A program made the position numbers and the translations under genes. From Dentipellis sp. KUC8613 (taxonomy: Eukaryota > Basidiomycota > Agaricomycetes > Russulales > Hericiaceae), in NCBI GenBank assembly GCA_002286715.1, contig NSJX01000021.1, positions 69,905-133,904 on the forward strand: a DNA stretch of 64,000 nucleotides, written 5' to 3'. This document shows positions 10,552 through 23,607 of the stretch, piece after piece; position 1 is the first letter of the stretch, and each line of letters begins with the position of its first letter. Below the pieces are notes generated by a model. It did no database searches. It had not been told where the DNA came from and was given only the letters and a program-made list of their open reading frames with translations.

Positions 10552-13037
10552 TCACTGGAAACAGGTGTGGTCAGTTAGGGCGTGAGGATGGGTAGAAGGG
10601 GGACGACGTACTGCATAGTCGAAAGTCTCGACGAAGAGGTCGACGCTGGGGCCTCCCCGGAGGATGTCCATCACCTCACTCGTCGAGCGCAGCGCGGTCC
10701 TCACGCTATTTGCCAGTCCCGCCGGGCCACAGACTGCACCAAATCTTTAGCACAATGGCGACCAGAAATCAAGAATCGACGCGACTCACCATTCACAGAC
10801 ATGTTGCCGACGGCCATCGACGCCGCCTCATCCAGCAGGACCTTCATATCCGGGCGGCCCTTGTCCACGCGCGCCGTGGGCAGCGTCATCGCCTTCACCA
10901 TGTGGTTCTCCTTCCCGCTGTCGACGTCCGTCGCGACCGAGGAGCGCTCGCTATCGGGGAGTTCGGGTGCGTCGGGCGAGGTGACGAAGATCCGGACGTC
11001 GACGGTGAGCGCGGACGGGAGGTCGCCGAGCGTGGCCTTGAGGTCCTCGTAGGCGAGCTTGATGTGCTCTGCGGCAACGAGTCAGTAAGGGGGGAGGTGG
11101 GCAGGGTGGGAATCATGTACCAGGACGCCGGACGACCCAGACGAACATGACATATCGGCAAATGGCGGCGTCGCGGCGAACGCGGCTATGCGAAACGAGT
11201 CAGACGGAGTTGGAAACGAGGTACACATGGCACTTACTAGACGAGATCGACGAAAAGCGGGCAAGTGAACGTTACGCCCGTGCCACCTGAATAGATCGTC
11301 AGTGTAAGCAGGCGCGATGGCAGGGGCATAAGACGACAAACGCACCGGCAACAAACACGACAGAGTCGAATCCGCGGAGCTGCGGCGGGCAGCCGTACGG
11401 GCCGTCGATGAAGACCTTCATCGAGCCACCTTTATCCGCAAGATCCACCAGCCGCTTCGTGAAGCCCTTCTGCGAGTTGATGAGGAAAATGAGCTCCTTG
11501 CCAGCAGCACTGGGCCCCTCATTCTTCGCGTCGACCGGGGTAATATTCTTCTCATCGACGTTCTTCTCAGACGCCTCCATCTCAGACCGGAGAGTCGGGA
11601 TGTCGGCATTGGCAATGGTGAAGGGATGCGCCTCCCAGGGCATTTTGGAGACACCGGGCATGGTCATGTAGACGCTCTGTGCCGCCCCCCAGGTCAGGTG
11701 CTTCGGGCGGCGGAAGCGCATGCGGATGTAGCCGGGGGCGACCGTCTCGAGCGTCGCGTTGAAGGTGCCGACGCCGGACTTGAAGCCGAAGTAGGAGTGG
11801 TTGAAGATAATGATACGGACGACGCGCAGGACGCGATCGACACCCCAGATTGCAAGGGCAGGCCACAGGTACGAGCCGACTCTACGTAGACAGATGAGGC
11901 GGCGTTCATCGCGGTGCAAGGGAGAGTACGTACTCAAGAATGTGGCAATGGACATAACTGCCGACCAAGTAGATCCTGAAATGCGAACGTCAGCAAGGAA
12001 GTAGACGATGTAAATGCACGTAGCTACGTACAAGGCAAGGCAGAAGTGCATGACCAAGAACCACTCGTACTCATACTGCCGCACGGGTCGAATGGACACA
12101 AGGCACAGAATAGCGATGGCGACGCCTCCGAGGATGCCGGTACGCGTGAGGGGAGTCGTGATGGCAATGCCGTAGACGAGACTTTTCGAGGCGGTTAGTT
12201 AATGGCGTCATATAGCTCGGAGAATTCTCGTACCCATATTTGAACTAGGCCGAGAAGTTAGCATACGCATGGCAAGAAAGCATGCGAGACGACTCACCCA
12301 GCCTCCTCCGTGCAGCCAGACGAGAATGCAGATTGCTCGAGACGACAGGCGGTGAAGGTAGTTCAACTGCGAAGGACCAGTCAAAAACTCAAATGATATA
12401 TGAATGTATTGCGGCTCTTACCTTATCAAAGCTGATGCCAGTCATCCCTGCGAACGCGGTCGTCAGGCGCGAAAAAAACTCGAGTCAAAGAAAGACTCAC
12501 AAGAAATCGGGTTGTTCTTCATCCCAAGCGCGACGACGAGCATGGTCTGCAGCGAAGCAAGGGATCCCGCACGATTCGCCCAGTACAGCAAATTCCAGTT
12601 CTCGCCCGTCTGCGAGGTCGCTGATACAAATTTTGATAAGCGTCGGGCGTCAAAAGAAGGCGGGGAAATGACGCACTTTTGATCATGGCCAAGAAGAAGA
12701 GCATGGCGAGGTAGGCGATGGTGAGGAACACCTCCGCGATGCAGAGCTCAAAACCGAACCCGAGCGGGATGGTGGTGCGGAAAGCGATCATACGACACGC
12801 GTTCAAGAACGCGACGGGGATTCGGCTGGCTGAGACGGGGCCGCGCTGTGGACGCGCGCGCCCTTCCAAGTCCGCACTCCTAGGCTTCCGGAGACGCGCG
12901 AGGATCAGAGACGCGATGTTCCAGAGCATAAGGAGGAAGATGAAGGAGCCACAGATGAACCAGGTATACCGCGGATACCAGAGGGTCCGGTAGACGTAGA
13001 TGTCGACGTCATCATCGTTGTAGCTGGGGATACCCAT
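10552..13037 (-). CDS. Ferric reductase, FRE/NOX-like, paralog 1
   Basis: Plasma-membrane metalloreductase that passes electrons from NADPH through FAD and heme to external Fe(III). The start 'MGIPSYNDDD' is matched by 'MGVPSHNADD' in paralog 2. Membrane segments include 'WFICGSFIFLLMLWNIASL' and 'VFLTIAYLAMLFFLAM'. The motif 'YLHRLSSRAICILVWLHGG' places two histidines 14 residues apart, as in bis-histidine heme sites. The FAD motif is 'HPFTIAN', followed by a charged insert (SEMEASEKNVDEKN). The NADPH part has 'FIDGPYG', 'GGTGVTFTCPLF' and 'VCGPAGLA'. There are about a dozen exons with short introns. The last intron falls directly before the stop: '...ETFDYA' then tga at 10552. Two iron-GATA sites lie 350-450 bp upstream. 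Confidence 0.88.
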
Positions 13038-14766
13038 CCTGCTGCTTGTCGTAAGGAAGGAGTACGGAAGATGAAGAAGCGGGGGACGCCTGGTGGACAC
13101 TCGGGATCAATGTCCTTATATCCAGAGAAGAGCCTCGCCCGATGCAGAAAAAAGAACGCATGGCTCCGATCTGGTCAGAGGGAGGCCGGTGTCAATGTTA
13201 CACGAATCGAGATTCAAGAGGTAAAAGTCAGGAACAAGCGGCCTCGACTGGCCCACATTCCATGGAAAAGGCGGGTTGGCCAGGGGGAAACCGGGAGGCT
13301 CTGAGCCGAGGAGGAGGAGACGGTTTGGGGGAGAGGTCGGTACCGAGAGGAGGAAGAGTATGATATTGCGAAGCGTCCGAGCCTCGCATATCAGATAAGA
13401 CCATGCGGGTGGAAGATTAGATAACCGCGCCCCGGCCGCGCCAAGTCGAAAAAAACTGATAATCGAGGGTCCGCATCTTATCAGATTGCCAATATCTAAT
13501 CACCACTTGCGTCATCCATCACCTCGCCGGCCTTTGTCCACCGACGCTTTCCCGACCGCTGCCAGCCCTGCGTCGAGACAAACGATGAGCACGCTGGCAC
13601 TGACAGCTGAAAACCATGTGCACAACAAACGTAATTGGCCTCGGGAATTGTGCGCAAATTGACCAGTGAAGCGCCTTAGCAGTCCACCGAAGTCGCACCC
13701 CCAACGTCTTCGTTGGAGCGTTGTCGCGGAGGCTGTAACGGTCATGTAAATTTAGCGAAACATGCCCGAGAGGAACGCGTAGTGGGGGAGCTAGGCACGC
13801 CAGTTTTTTCCCGTCGCGTTCGCCCGCTCGTTTGGCGTTCCCTAGCGTACCCTTTACTCGGTTGTCGACGGGACCGACGTCGAGTCCGGCCTGGAGCATT
13901 GAGAAGCGTGTCTCTTTCATCAACTCAAGAGCGTGCTCGCTGCATTGAGTCTTGATTCTGCTTCTTCTGTGCCTGCACGAGCGATTCGCGTGATCCGGGC
14001 CACAGAAGCGCGGTGGGGGAGGAACAGTCAAGCGCGTTCATTGTGCAGACGGACGCCTAGACCGCACCTGCAGAAAAATGCATCCGTTGGGAGGGCAGAT
14101 CTCTGCGTGCGGGCAACTCTAATTCTCGTCCGTCAGGAGAGCGTAAGCACATAGCCACAGGATCCAAAAGGACCGTACCCGCCGCGGACCTTGGAACTCT
14201 ACGTTCTACACGTACACATGCGAGCCGCGTGCACAATTAGGTCGCGTGCGTTCCTAGGAAGTGGCAGGGAGGACATGAGAGGCGGTGAGTCGTGGTGAAC
14301 TTGGACGCGACGGCGGCATCGTCGCATTTCCAATTGTCGGGATGAGCCGACTGGCCTTGATTCGGCTGCCCCGCCGACCCCTCGGCCCCCCCAAGCGGCA
14401 CTTTCAAGCGCGGCTGCGGAGCCCCGACCGTCAGTCCCTCCACGCCGTGGCATTCCTGTTCCGCGGCGGGCTAAGTACCTTTGTGAGCTCGAGCCGCAGA
14501 AGAAAAATCGCGACAGCGCAACTTTGGCGTCGAGACCGGTGCCGCCTCGTCGTTGCCGCAGAAGTTCGTCAGACGTGTTAGAGAGTGAGCTGGCAAAAAA
14601 ACACATGGTCTCATTCAAAGTAAATCTAAGTATCTAAAATTCCACGACGGCATGACTACCAAGTTTTACATCTAAGGGTTCGTGCTACACCAGTCGTGCC
14701 AACGTCAACAAGTAATACATCCGAGCCGGCGTTTTCGTTGTCAAGTCGTCATAATACGTTTTAAAA
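13038..14766. other. Promoter region of ferric reductase 1 and spacer
   Basis: Bases 13038-14060 belong to the duplicated unit and match about 17326-18310, including the GATA-site promoter and a stretch around 13860-14020. The rest is spacer. Frames present on both strands look like GC-rich chance frames and have no family resemblance. No gene is supported. Confidence 0.55.
13390..13486. promoter_or_regulatory. Iron-GATA site pair upstream of ferric reductase 1
   Basis: ATCAGATAA lies at 13390-13398, and TTATCAGAT (reverse complement ATCTGATAA) at 13478-13486. Both are exact matches to ATCWGATAA, the consensus of fungal iron-responsive GATA repressors (Urbs1, SreA, Fep1 type). Further GATA cores lie between them (attagataa, ctgataat). 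They sit 353 and 441 bp upstream of the start codon. Repression when iron is plentiful is inferred. Confidence 0.75.
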
Positions 14767-17325
14767 TCACTGAGGCGGCGGTGTGAGCTAGTGAGTCCGT
14801 GCAATGAGGTAAAAGGACTTACTGCATAATCGAAAGCCTCGACGAAGAGGTCGACGCTGGGACCGCCCCGCAGGATGTTCACCACGTCCGTCGGGGATGC
14901 GAGCGCCTTCTTGACGCCCTCCGCAAGGCCTCCAGGGCCACAAACTACGCCACAGAGTCAGCACACCGATGTCGAGACGTGCGATGAAAGAGGCGACTCA
15001 CTGTTAACAGACATATTTCCTACAGCCAACGACCTTGCCTCGTCAAGAAGCACCTTCATATCCGGACGGCCCTTTTCCACCCGCGCCATGGGCAGGTTCG
15101 TCGCCTTCACCATGTGGTTTTCGCTGCTGCCGTCGACGTCGGTCGCCACTGACGAGCGCTCGCTGTCTGGGAGGCTGGGCACGTCGGGTGAAGTGACGAA
15201 GATTCGCACGTCCACCGTCAGCGACGACGGAAGGTCAGTCAGTGTAGCCCTCAGGTCCTCATAGACAAGCTTGATGTGCTCTGCGGTGGTCAAGTTAGCG
15301 GCTGATTTTTGACAGGGCTGTATGAGATGACATACCAGGCTTGCGGACGACCCAGATGAACATGATATATCGGCAGACGGCGGCGTTGCGGCGAACACGG
15401 CTACGTGACGAACGGTCAGACGCGGGGGGAAAAGGGACAATGCGGGACTCACTAGACGAGGTCGACAAATAACGGACAAGTGAAAGTCACACCGGTACCA
15501 CCTGTCACAAATCGTTACCGTCAGCTCGACGCAGCAGTCTTAAAAAACAGCAGTGCACGCACCAGAAACGAAGACAACGGAATCGAACCCACGAAGTTTG
15601 GGTGGATGGCCGTACGGGCCGTCGATGAAGATCTTCAGCGACCCGCCCTTATTCGCAATATCCACCAAACGCTTCGTGAAGCCCTTCTGCGAGTTGATCA
15701 AGAAGATCATCTCCTTGCCCACCGCGCTCGGGCCGACCGCCTTCGCCTGCACCTTGCCCGCCTCCTTCTCGTCCACATCGCCCTCCCGCACCTTCTCGTC
15801 CTCCGCGCTCCGCTCCTCCTCCTCCTCGATCTCATGCTTCAGCGTCGGGATGTCCGCATTCGCGATGGTGAACGGGTGCGCCTCCCAGGGCAGCGTCGAC
15901 ACGCCCGGCATGGTGAGGTACACGCTCTGCGCGGCGTCCCAGCGGAGGTGCTTCGGGCGCCGGAAGCGCATGCGGATGTACCCGTCCGCGATCGTCTCGA
16001 GCGTCGCGTTGAACGTGCCCACGCCGGACTTGAACCCGAAGTACGAGTGGTTGAAGACGATCACGCGCACCGCGCGCAGGACGCGGTCGACGCCCCAGAT
16101 CGCGAGCGCGGGCCAGATGTACGAGCCGACGCTGTGTGGAGGCGAGCGAGTGAGAAAGGGAAAGTTGAGCCGGGAAGTAGAGGAGAAAAGCTAACCCTAG
16201 AATATGGGTGTGCACGTAACCGCCGATGAGGTAAATCCTGGAACGTGATATCAGAACGGTGAGATTTGCGCGCGGAGACAGATACGGGTGGGTACGCACA
16301 GGGCGAGGCAGAAGTGCATGATCAGGAAGTACTCGTACTCGAGCTGGCGCACGGGGCGGATCGAGACGATGCACAGAAGTGCGATCGCGACGCCGCCGAG
16401 GATGCCAGTGCGCGTGAGCGTCGTCGTGATGGCGATGCCGTTGACGAGGCTGCCATGCGCGGTCAGTCTATGACGCCACATCGGCAGAAGCGTTCGTCTT
16501 ACCCATATTGGAACTGGGTATGGGCGTCAGATATGGGGGACATGGTGTCATTGTAGGAGAAGGTGAACTCACCCAACCGCCCGCGTGGAGCCAGATAAGG
16601 ATACAGATGGCTCGCGAGGACATGCGATGGAGGTAGTTAAGCTGCGTCGGAGCGGACCAATAAGCGCTGCGAGCACGTGGAAGTATGTCATGGATCTCAC
16701 CTTGTCGAAACTAATGCCCGTCAAGTCTGTGAAGCGCGACTCTTCAGCGTCTGGTACGTCAGAAAGCTAATGCGAACCATACATGAGATGGGGTTGTTCT
16801 TCATCCCGAGCGTCACGACCAGCATCGTCTGCAACGACGCCATGACACCCGCCCGATTCGCCCAGTAGAGCATATTGAAGTTCTCGCCCGTCTGCGACGT
16901 CGCTGATAGCACCGATAAGCCGCGTGCGCCACTTGGAATATACATATGGACGACATACTTTTGATCATGGCCAAGACGAACAGCATGGCGAGGTACGCGC
17001 CGGTGAGAAACACCTCCGCGAGGTTCAGCTTGAAGCCAAACCCAAGCGGGATGGTCAAGCGGAAGGCGATCACCCTGCACGCGTTCAAGAACGCCACATG
17101 CAGGCGGCGGTACGATACCGGGCCCAGCTGTCGCCGCGTGCGCCCCTCGACGTCCGCGGTCGCGGGGCGGGGCTTGCGCAGGCGGGCGGCGATGAGCGTC
17201 GCGATGTTCCAGAGCATGAGGAGGAAGATGAAGGAGCCGACGATGAACCAGGTGTATCTGGGATACCAGCGGGTCCGGTAGGACCGGATGGCCCTGTCGT
17301 CTGCGTTGTGGCTCGGAACACCCAT
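14767..17325 (-). CDS. Ferric reductase, FRE/NOX-like, paralog 2
   Basis: A close paralog of 10552-13037 with the same architecture. The start is 'MGVPSHNADDRAIRSYR'. Membrane segments include 'WFIVGSFIFLLMLWNIATL' and 'VFLTGAYLAMLFVLAMI'. The heme pair is in 'YLHRMSSRAICILIWLHAGG'. It has 'HPFTIANADIPTL', 'FIDGPYGHPPKL', 'GGTGVTFTCPLFVDLV' and 'VCGPGGLAEGV'. The insert after the FAD motif is longer and very acidic (HEIEEEEERSAEDEKVREGD...) and is the main difference from paralog 1. As in paralog 1, the final intron ends directly at the stop codon ('...EAFDYA', tga at 14767). Catalytic motifs look intact, so both genes should be functional. Fine differences in substrate or timing are not readable here. 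Confidence 0.88.
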
Positions 17326-18960
17326 CTTGCGCGTCGAGACGGATAGCTAGCGGCGTCGGGGACGTGAGGGGCGTGTCTGCAGAGCCCATGGCTTTATACC
17401 GCGCAAAATTCTTGGCTGGTAACAGAAAAAAAGAAGCCCACCTCATCATTGCGACCCTAGTGAGAAGAAGGCGGGCGAGCGTCGGTATTCGAATCGAGAT
17501 TTCCGTCGTAGTGCCAAAGGCGAGATCGATCGGCCTCGACTGCCCCGGTTCGCTGGAGAGAAGGCGGCATGCAGCGTGGAGGGAACCGGGCTCACCTGCT
17601 CCCGACGCGTGCAGGATGTGTGCTGGGGGCGCGTCGGGGCCGAGGGAGTGATGTCGCGCGCGCGGAGCGTCCGAGTCTCGCATATCAGATAAGGCGGGGC
17701 GCGCCGTCGGGGAGATTAGATAGCGGCGCGCCGTGCCAAGGATGAAATTTGATAAGATCAAGGGTGTGCATCTTATCAGATTTGCCATCGCCGCCGTCGC
17801 CCATCACTTCTGCGAGCTTTTTTGCGCCAAGGCACGTCGCAGAGCCTAGTCGTGCACCGAAACAGAGGATGAGCAGGAGGCAGGAATTCCAGGAAGGCTG
17901 GAGGCGGTGGTCGACGCGCTAAGAAAGCCTAAATGCCTCGGTGACCCTGCCAGCACAACGAGATCGAGCGTAACGAACTCACCAGCGAATGAAATGAGTC
18001 TTCAAGAAAGCCCGAGAAAGTGCGGCGGCGGACGCTGCTGCGCATAGAGAAGAGAGAATCATCTCGAACGAGTCGAGGCACATCCCAATGGAACGAGCTG
18101 CGAAAGAAGCCAGGCACTCCTCCAGCTCGTGGTCGCCCATTCTTCTAGCGTCGCCCTTGCCCGGTCATCGACGGACGCTCGCCGAGTCCGACCTGGATCA
18201 TTGAGAAGCACAACGATGTCATTGCGTGTATCTTGACTGCATTGAGCGTGCTTCTGTGCCTCAGTATACGAGCGATCCCTCTGATCCGTGCAGTGGAAGC
18301 TCACCGTATTCAGAAGACAATGCTCGAAAGCTTCGAAGTTGTCTGTAAATAGAAATTAACCCAAGGCCAGACCATGAGCTGCACGAGTCGACTATCTCTG
18401 TGCAGGGTGACTTGCGCGTGCTCTATCGTAGCAAGTCAAATCGGATGTTACTGGAATAACACTGACCACGTCAGATGCCGCGCGCATCTATAGGCCGCCA
18501 TGCTGGACTTCTTGGGAGAGGCAGCCTGTGTGTTTGCGTTGCATCGGTTCCGTGTAAAGTGCGCAGACGCAGGCTAGTCGCCACAACGCCTGTCAAGCGT
18601 CCGACGTTTAATTCGGCCTGTCGACGGATTTTCCAATCGACGGAATATGCCGCATCACCGAGTGCTCGGCCTTGCACATTTCTCCCCGAGACCGACCCTC
18701 CTCACGAAGCTCGCTCTGGAGTTACCAGAAAGGATAGCTCTGCGCTGTCGACCAGAAGTTTAAGCCTCTCTATTCTGTATATCTATTTCATTATGATTAC
18801 CACGGCATCGAACATCTTTCAGGCTGCGTACTCACAAGTTCTACCAACGTTCTCTGTTCTAGTCTTGCCTCGTACCGTAGATCGCAATGACAGTTCGCGG
18901 CACCGAGCAGCAGCTTGGCAACAACAGCACACTCGAAGAGTTTCGGTGCCGGCGACGGGA
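17326..18960. other. Upstream region of ferric reductase 2 and spacer
   Basis: This holds the promoter with the iron-GATA pair and the duplicated upstream block to about 18310. The remaining spacer before the first U1 copy shows no gene. A frame at 18475-19149 runs across the U1 element and has no family features. Confidence 0.55.
17684..17781. promoter_or_regulatory. Iron-GATA site pair upstream of ferric reductase 2
   Basis: ATCAGATAA lies at 17684-17692 and TTATCAGAT at 17773-17781, with extra GATA cores between ('tttgataaga', 'ttagatag'). Spacing (89 bp between site starts, against 88 in paralog 1) and distance to the ATG (359 and 448 bp) are almost the same as in paralog 1, while the DNA between has diverged. 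Confidence 0.75.
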
Positions 18961-19001
18961 CTCAGGGTTAGGGTCAGGAGCCCAAATTGGCATAAAAAAA
19001 A

Positions 19002-19176
19002 GGCCCGCCCAGCCCGAGGGCCGAAGCGGGACAGGAAAATATTCCGACGGTGCATGAGCCGAAGCCCATACAAACCAAGGACACCCTCTGAATGGACAAG
19101 GTCGCCGTGCTATGGAGAGTTCCCAAGGCCCAGAGACCCTGGTATGTGAAGGGGCCTATGCCATCAAGGTAAGTAT
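19002..19176 (-). ncRNA. U1 snRNA, copy A
   Basis: Read on the minus strand, the RNA begins ATACTTACCTTGATGG, the U1 5' end that pairs with 5' splice sites. It then has the features of U1 in order: a multi-stem core, a hairpin with a UUCG tetraloop ('TATGGGCTTCGGCTCATG'), a strand 'CCGTC' that can pair with 'GATGG' at the 5' side to close the core, a candidate Sm site 'GGAATATTTTCC', and a GC-rich 3' hairpin ending 'GGGCGGGCC' before a T run. Length is 175 nt, as in copy C, and a TATA box lies about 30 nt upstream. Copies A and C share a first stem-loop that differs from B and D. It lies downstream of GMC gene 1 on the same strand. Confidence 0.78.
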
Positions 19177-19203
19177 GAGGTGTTTGGGTGCGCGCGGCGA
19201 GGC

Positions 19204-19264
19204 TTTATAGTTGATGGCGTGCGCACGGACCAGGGCACGCGGCAGGGCGCGCGACGGCGCCCGG
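19204..19264 (-). promoter_or_regulatory. U1 copy A promoter
   Basis: On the minus strand, TATAAA (19209-19204) lies 33 nt before the RNA start. It is preceded by the block 'GGTCCGTGCGCACGCCATCAAC', kept in all four copies, and a GC-rich segment with a 12-bp insertion found only here. A proximal snRNA element is inferred from conservation. Confidence 0.65.
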
Positions 19265-19440
19265 CGTGAGGCCTTGAGCTGAGGACGAGTAATGTTGTTT
19301 TCGCGGCCTTGGGAGATATATTGGGGCATCGGTATTCTAGTTGAACAGTGCTGACAACTCCAGCAGCGATGACATGCATTCATTTATTCCTTCCTTAATA
19401 TGCCTCTCGTGCTACGTACGTAGACGAGGCAGATCGGTAC

Positions 19441-22199
<2,759 letters not shown>

Positions 22200-23011
22200 T
22201 GGCTCAATAGCTACGGGATCCAGGTGAGATAGGGGGGATCTTTATAAGAGACTCATCTCAGCGCCAGCGGTTTGAGCATGTCCGAACCGTGCGGACATCT
22301 TAGAGTGAGTTCTAGTAGCCGGGAAATGAAAGTCAAAGTTTCATACGGCATCGATGTGGATAAAATTGGTTCAAACATGCACAGTGTCAGCTGTAGCTCC
22401 TATGTAGGCCATTTTGAATAGCCGGTCGAAGCAAGTTCAGGCATGACGCTACTACTGGCGATGCGAGTTGTGGCAAAGCGAGACCTTCGCTCGCACACTA
22501 TGGCCTGGTGACCGCTGTCCGACGACGACAGACCGTGCGCTTCTCGCCCAGGAAGCATGTCTGGGTAACATCATAAGCAGAGCCACCCCTCCGATACCTG
22601 GACATATATGGGTTTTTGCTCACAGCTGACCGCGAGTGTTTCGCTGCCTATTCTCCTTGTTATGAAGAACGAATATTACCATTTCGATGATGACATTGAC
22701 GAAGCCTGTATTAGTCGTATCTTTTCGCGAAAAGAGTGTGTGAGCGCTGTGCGATCTTAAAGCGTGGAGTGCAGCATGACCGTCGGCGGACGCGTACCAG
22801 CTTGCAGGTCCCTGTAGGATACTGTGATATTCTGCTCTCGACAAACCTGATATTAGCTTGGATGCAGGTCTTGAAACATTCTGTTTGTCGGCGGGACGTT
22901 CGTTGTAGATGACCTGTTATGGGTTAGGAAAGTCCGAAAGAGTCGATCGCTGGTGTCGAGATGGTGATATCGTTGGCACACTGTATTTCAGTTGAGGCGA
23001 AAGTTCAGCAA
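22200..23011. other. Upstream region of GMC gene 1
   Basis: A TATA-like 'ctttataag' on the plus strand at about 22240 (its reverse complement faces GMC gene 1) could be its promoter. Otherwise no gene or repeat is apparent up to the tRNA. Confidence 0.5.
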
Positions 23012-23084
23012 GCCCTCGTTGTCTAATGGTTATGACGTCAGACTTCTAATCTGGAGGTTGCGAGTTCGAGTCTCGCCGGGGGTA
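23012..23084 (+). tRNA. tRNA-Arg (UCU)
   Basis: A 73-nt cloverleaf without intron. The acceptor stem is GCCCTCG with CGGGGGT (two G-U type pairs), discriminator A at 23084. The D stem is GTC/GAC. The anticodon arm is TCAGA-CTTCTAA-TCTGG, giving anticodon TCT, which reads AGA. The T arm is GCGAG-TTCGAGT-CTCGC. A T run follows directly, as for RNA polymerase III termination. Confidence 0.93.
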
Positions 23085-23607
23085 TTTTTGCTTCTTCTGC
23101 AACCTTCTGCTAGATATCTCTTGTAATCCCAGTCCTTCGTGAAAGATAGAAAGAAAAGGCTAGGATTCTCTTGATAGAAAGGTGGTTCGTCCATGGAAAT
23201 CATGTATGCGTTCAGCGCCATCGTGGGACATGACCACCTTAACAGGAGGGCTGCCAGTTCGAACCTCCGGGTAAACGGGTATATGTATTCGTCGCTTTTG
23301 TCTCTTTTATACCGCTGTCTTCCGTGCTTTAATGACCAGAATTCATTATGAGCTTTATTGGAGGCCGTGATATCCTCTGAGCTTTCGCGAATAATTGTTT
23401 TGAATGAAGTGAAGCTATGTTCGGAAACTTGCGCGGCCCGGCGGCTGACCTAGTATTCCGTTTTGCCTGCTACCACCACCTCCAGCCGGCAACATTTCTC
23501 TCTTGCCTTACACCACCATAATAATGTGCATCTTACACCAACTACACTAGAGCAACGCCGAGGTTTCCTGGTTCTAATACTGTGCCGGACACACTCAGTG
23601 ACAGAAC
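23085..23607. other. Intergenic between tRNA and MDM34
   Basis: Holds the tRNA terminator and the MDM34 promoter. A 'ccagttcgaacctcc' stretch near 23258 recalls a T arm, but no cloverleaf forms around it. No gene is supported. Confidence 0.5.

Larger units (their letters stand above)
10552..14060 (-). repeat. Ferric reductase duplicated unit, copy 1
   Basis: Gene, promoter and about 1 kb of upstream DNA match copy 2 at 14767-18310 in the same orientation. The gene is well conserved, the GATA promoter block moderately, and the far upstream part weakly (for example 'gcattgagaagc' near 13894 and 'tcattgagaagc' near 18199). Confidence 0.75.
14767..18310 (-). repeat. Ferric reductase duplicated unit, copy 2
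   Basis: Direct tandem partner of 10552-14060. The similarity covers the coding region, promoter and upstream flank, so the duplication block was about 3.5 kb. Confidence 0.75.

Noticed and set aside
15480..16229. 249-codon open frame on the plus strand
   Set aside because: Opposite strand of ferric reductase 2; no independent evidence.
18475..19149. 224-codon open frame on the plus strand
   Set aside because: Runs through the antisense of U1 copy A and has a composition that matches no protein family.
18965..19245. Reading the four 290-bp repeats as a transposon or SINE
   Set aside because: No terminal repeats, target-site duplications or tRNA-derived head; the ordered U1 features and fixed TATA spacing explain them better.
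23190..23285. Possible second tRNA (T-arm-like 'ccagttcgaacctcc')
   Set aside because: No acceptor stem or anticodon arm can be drawn around it; the apparent stem is a simple GGAGG/CCTCC hairpin.
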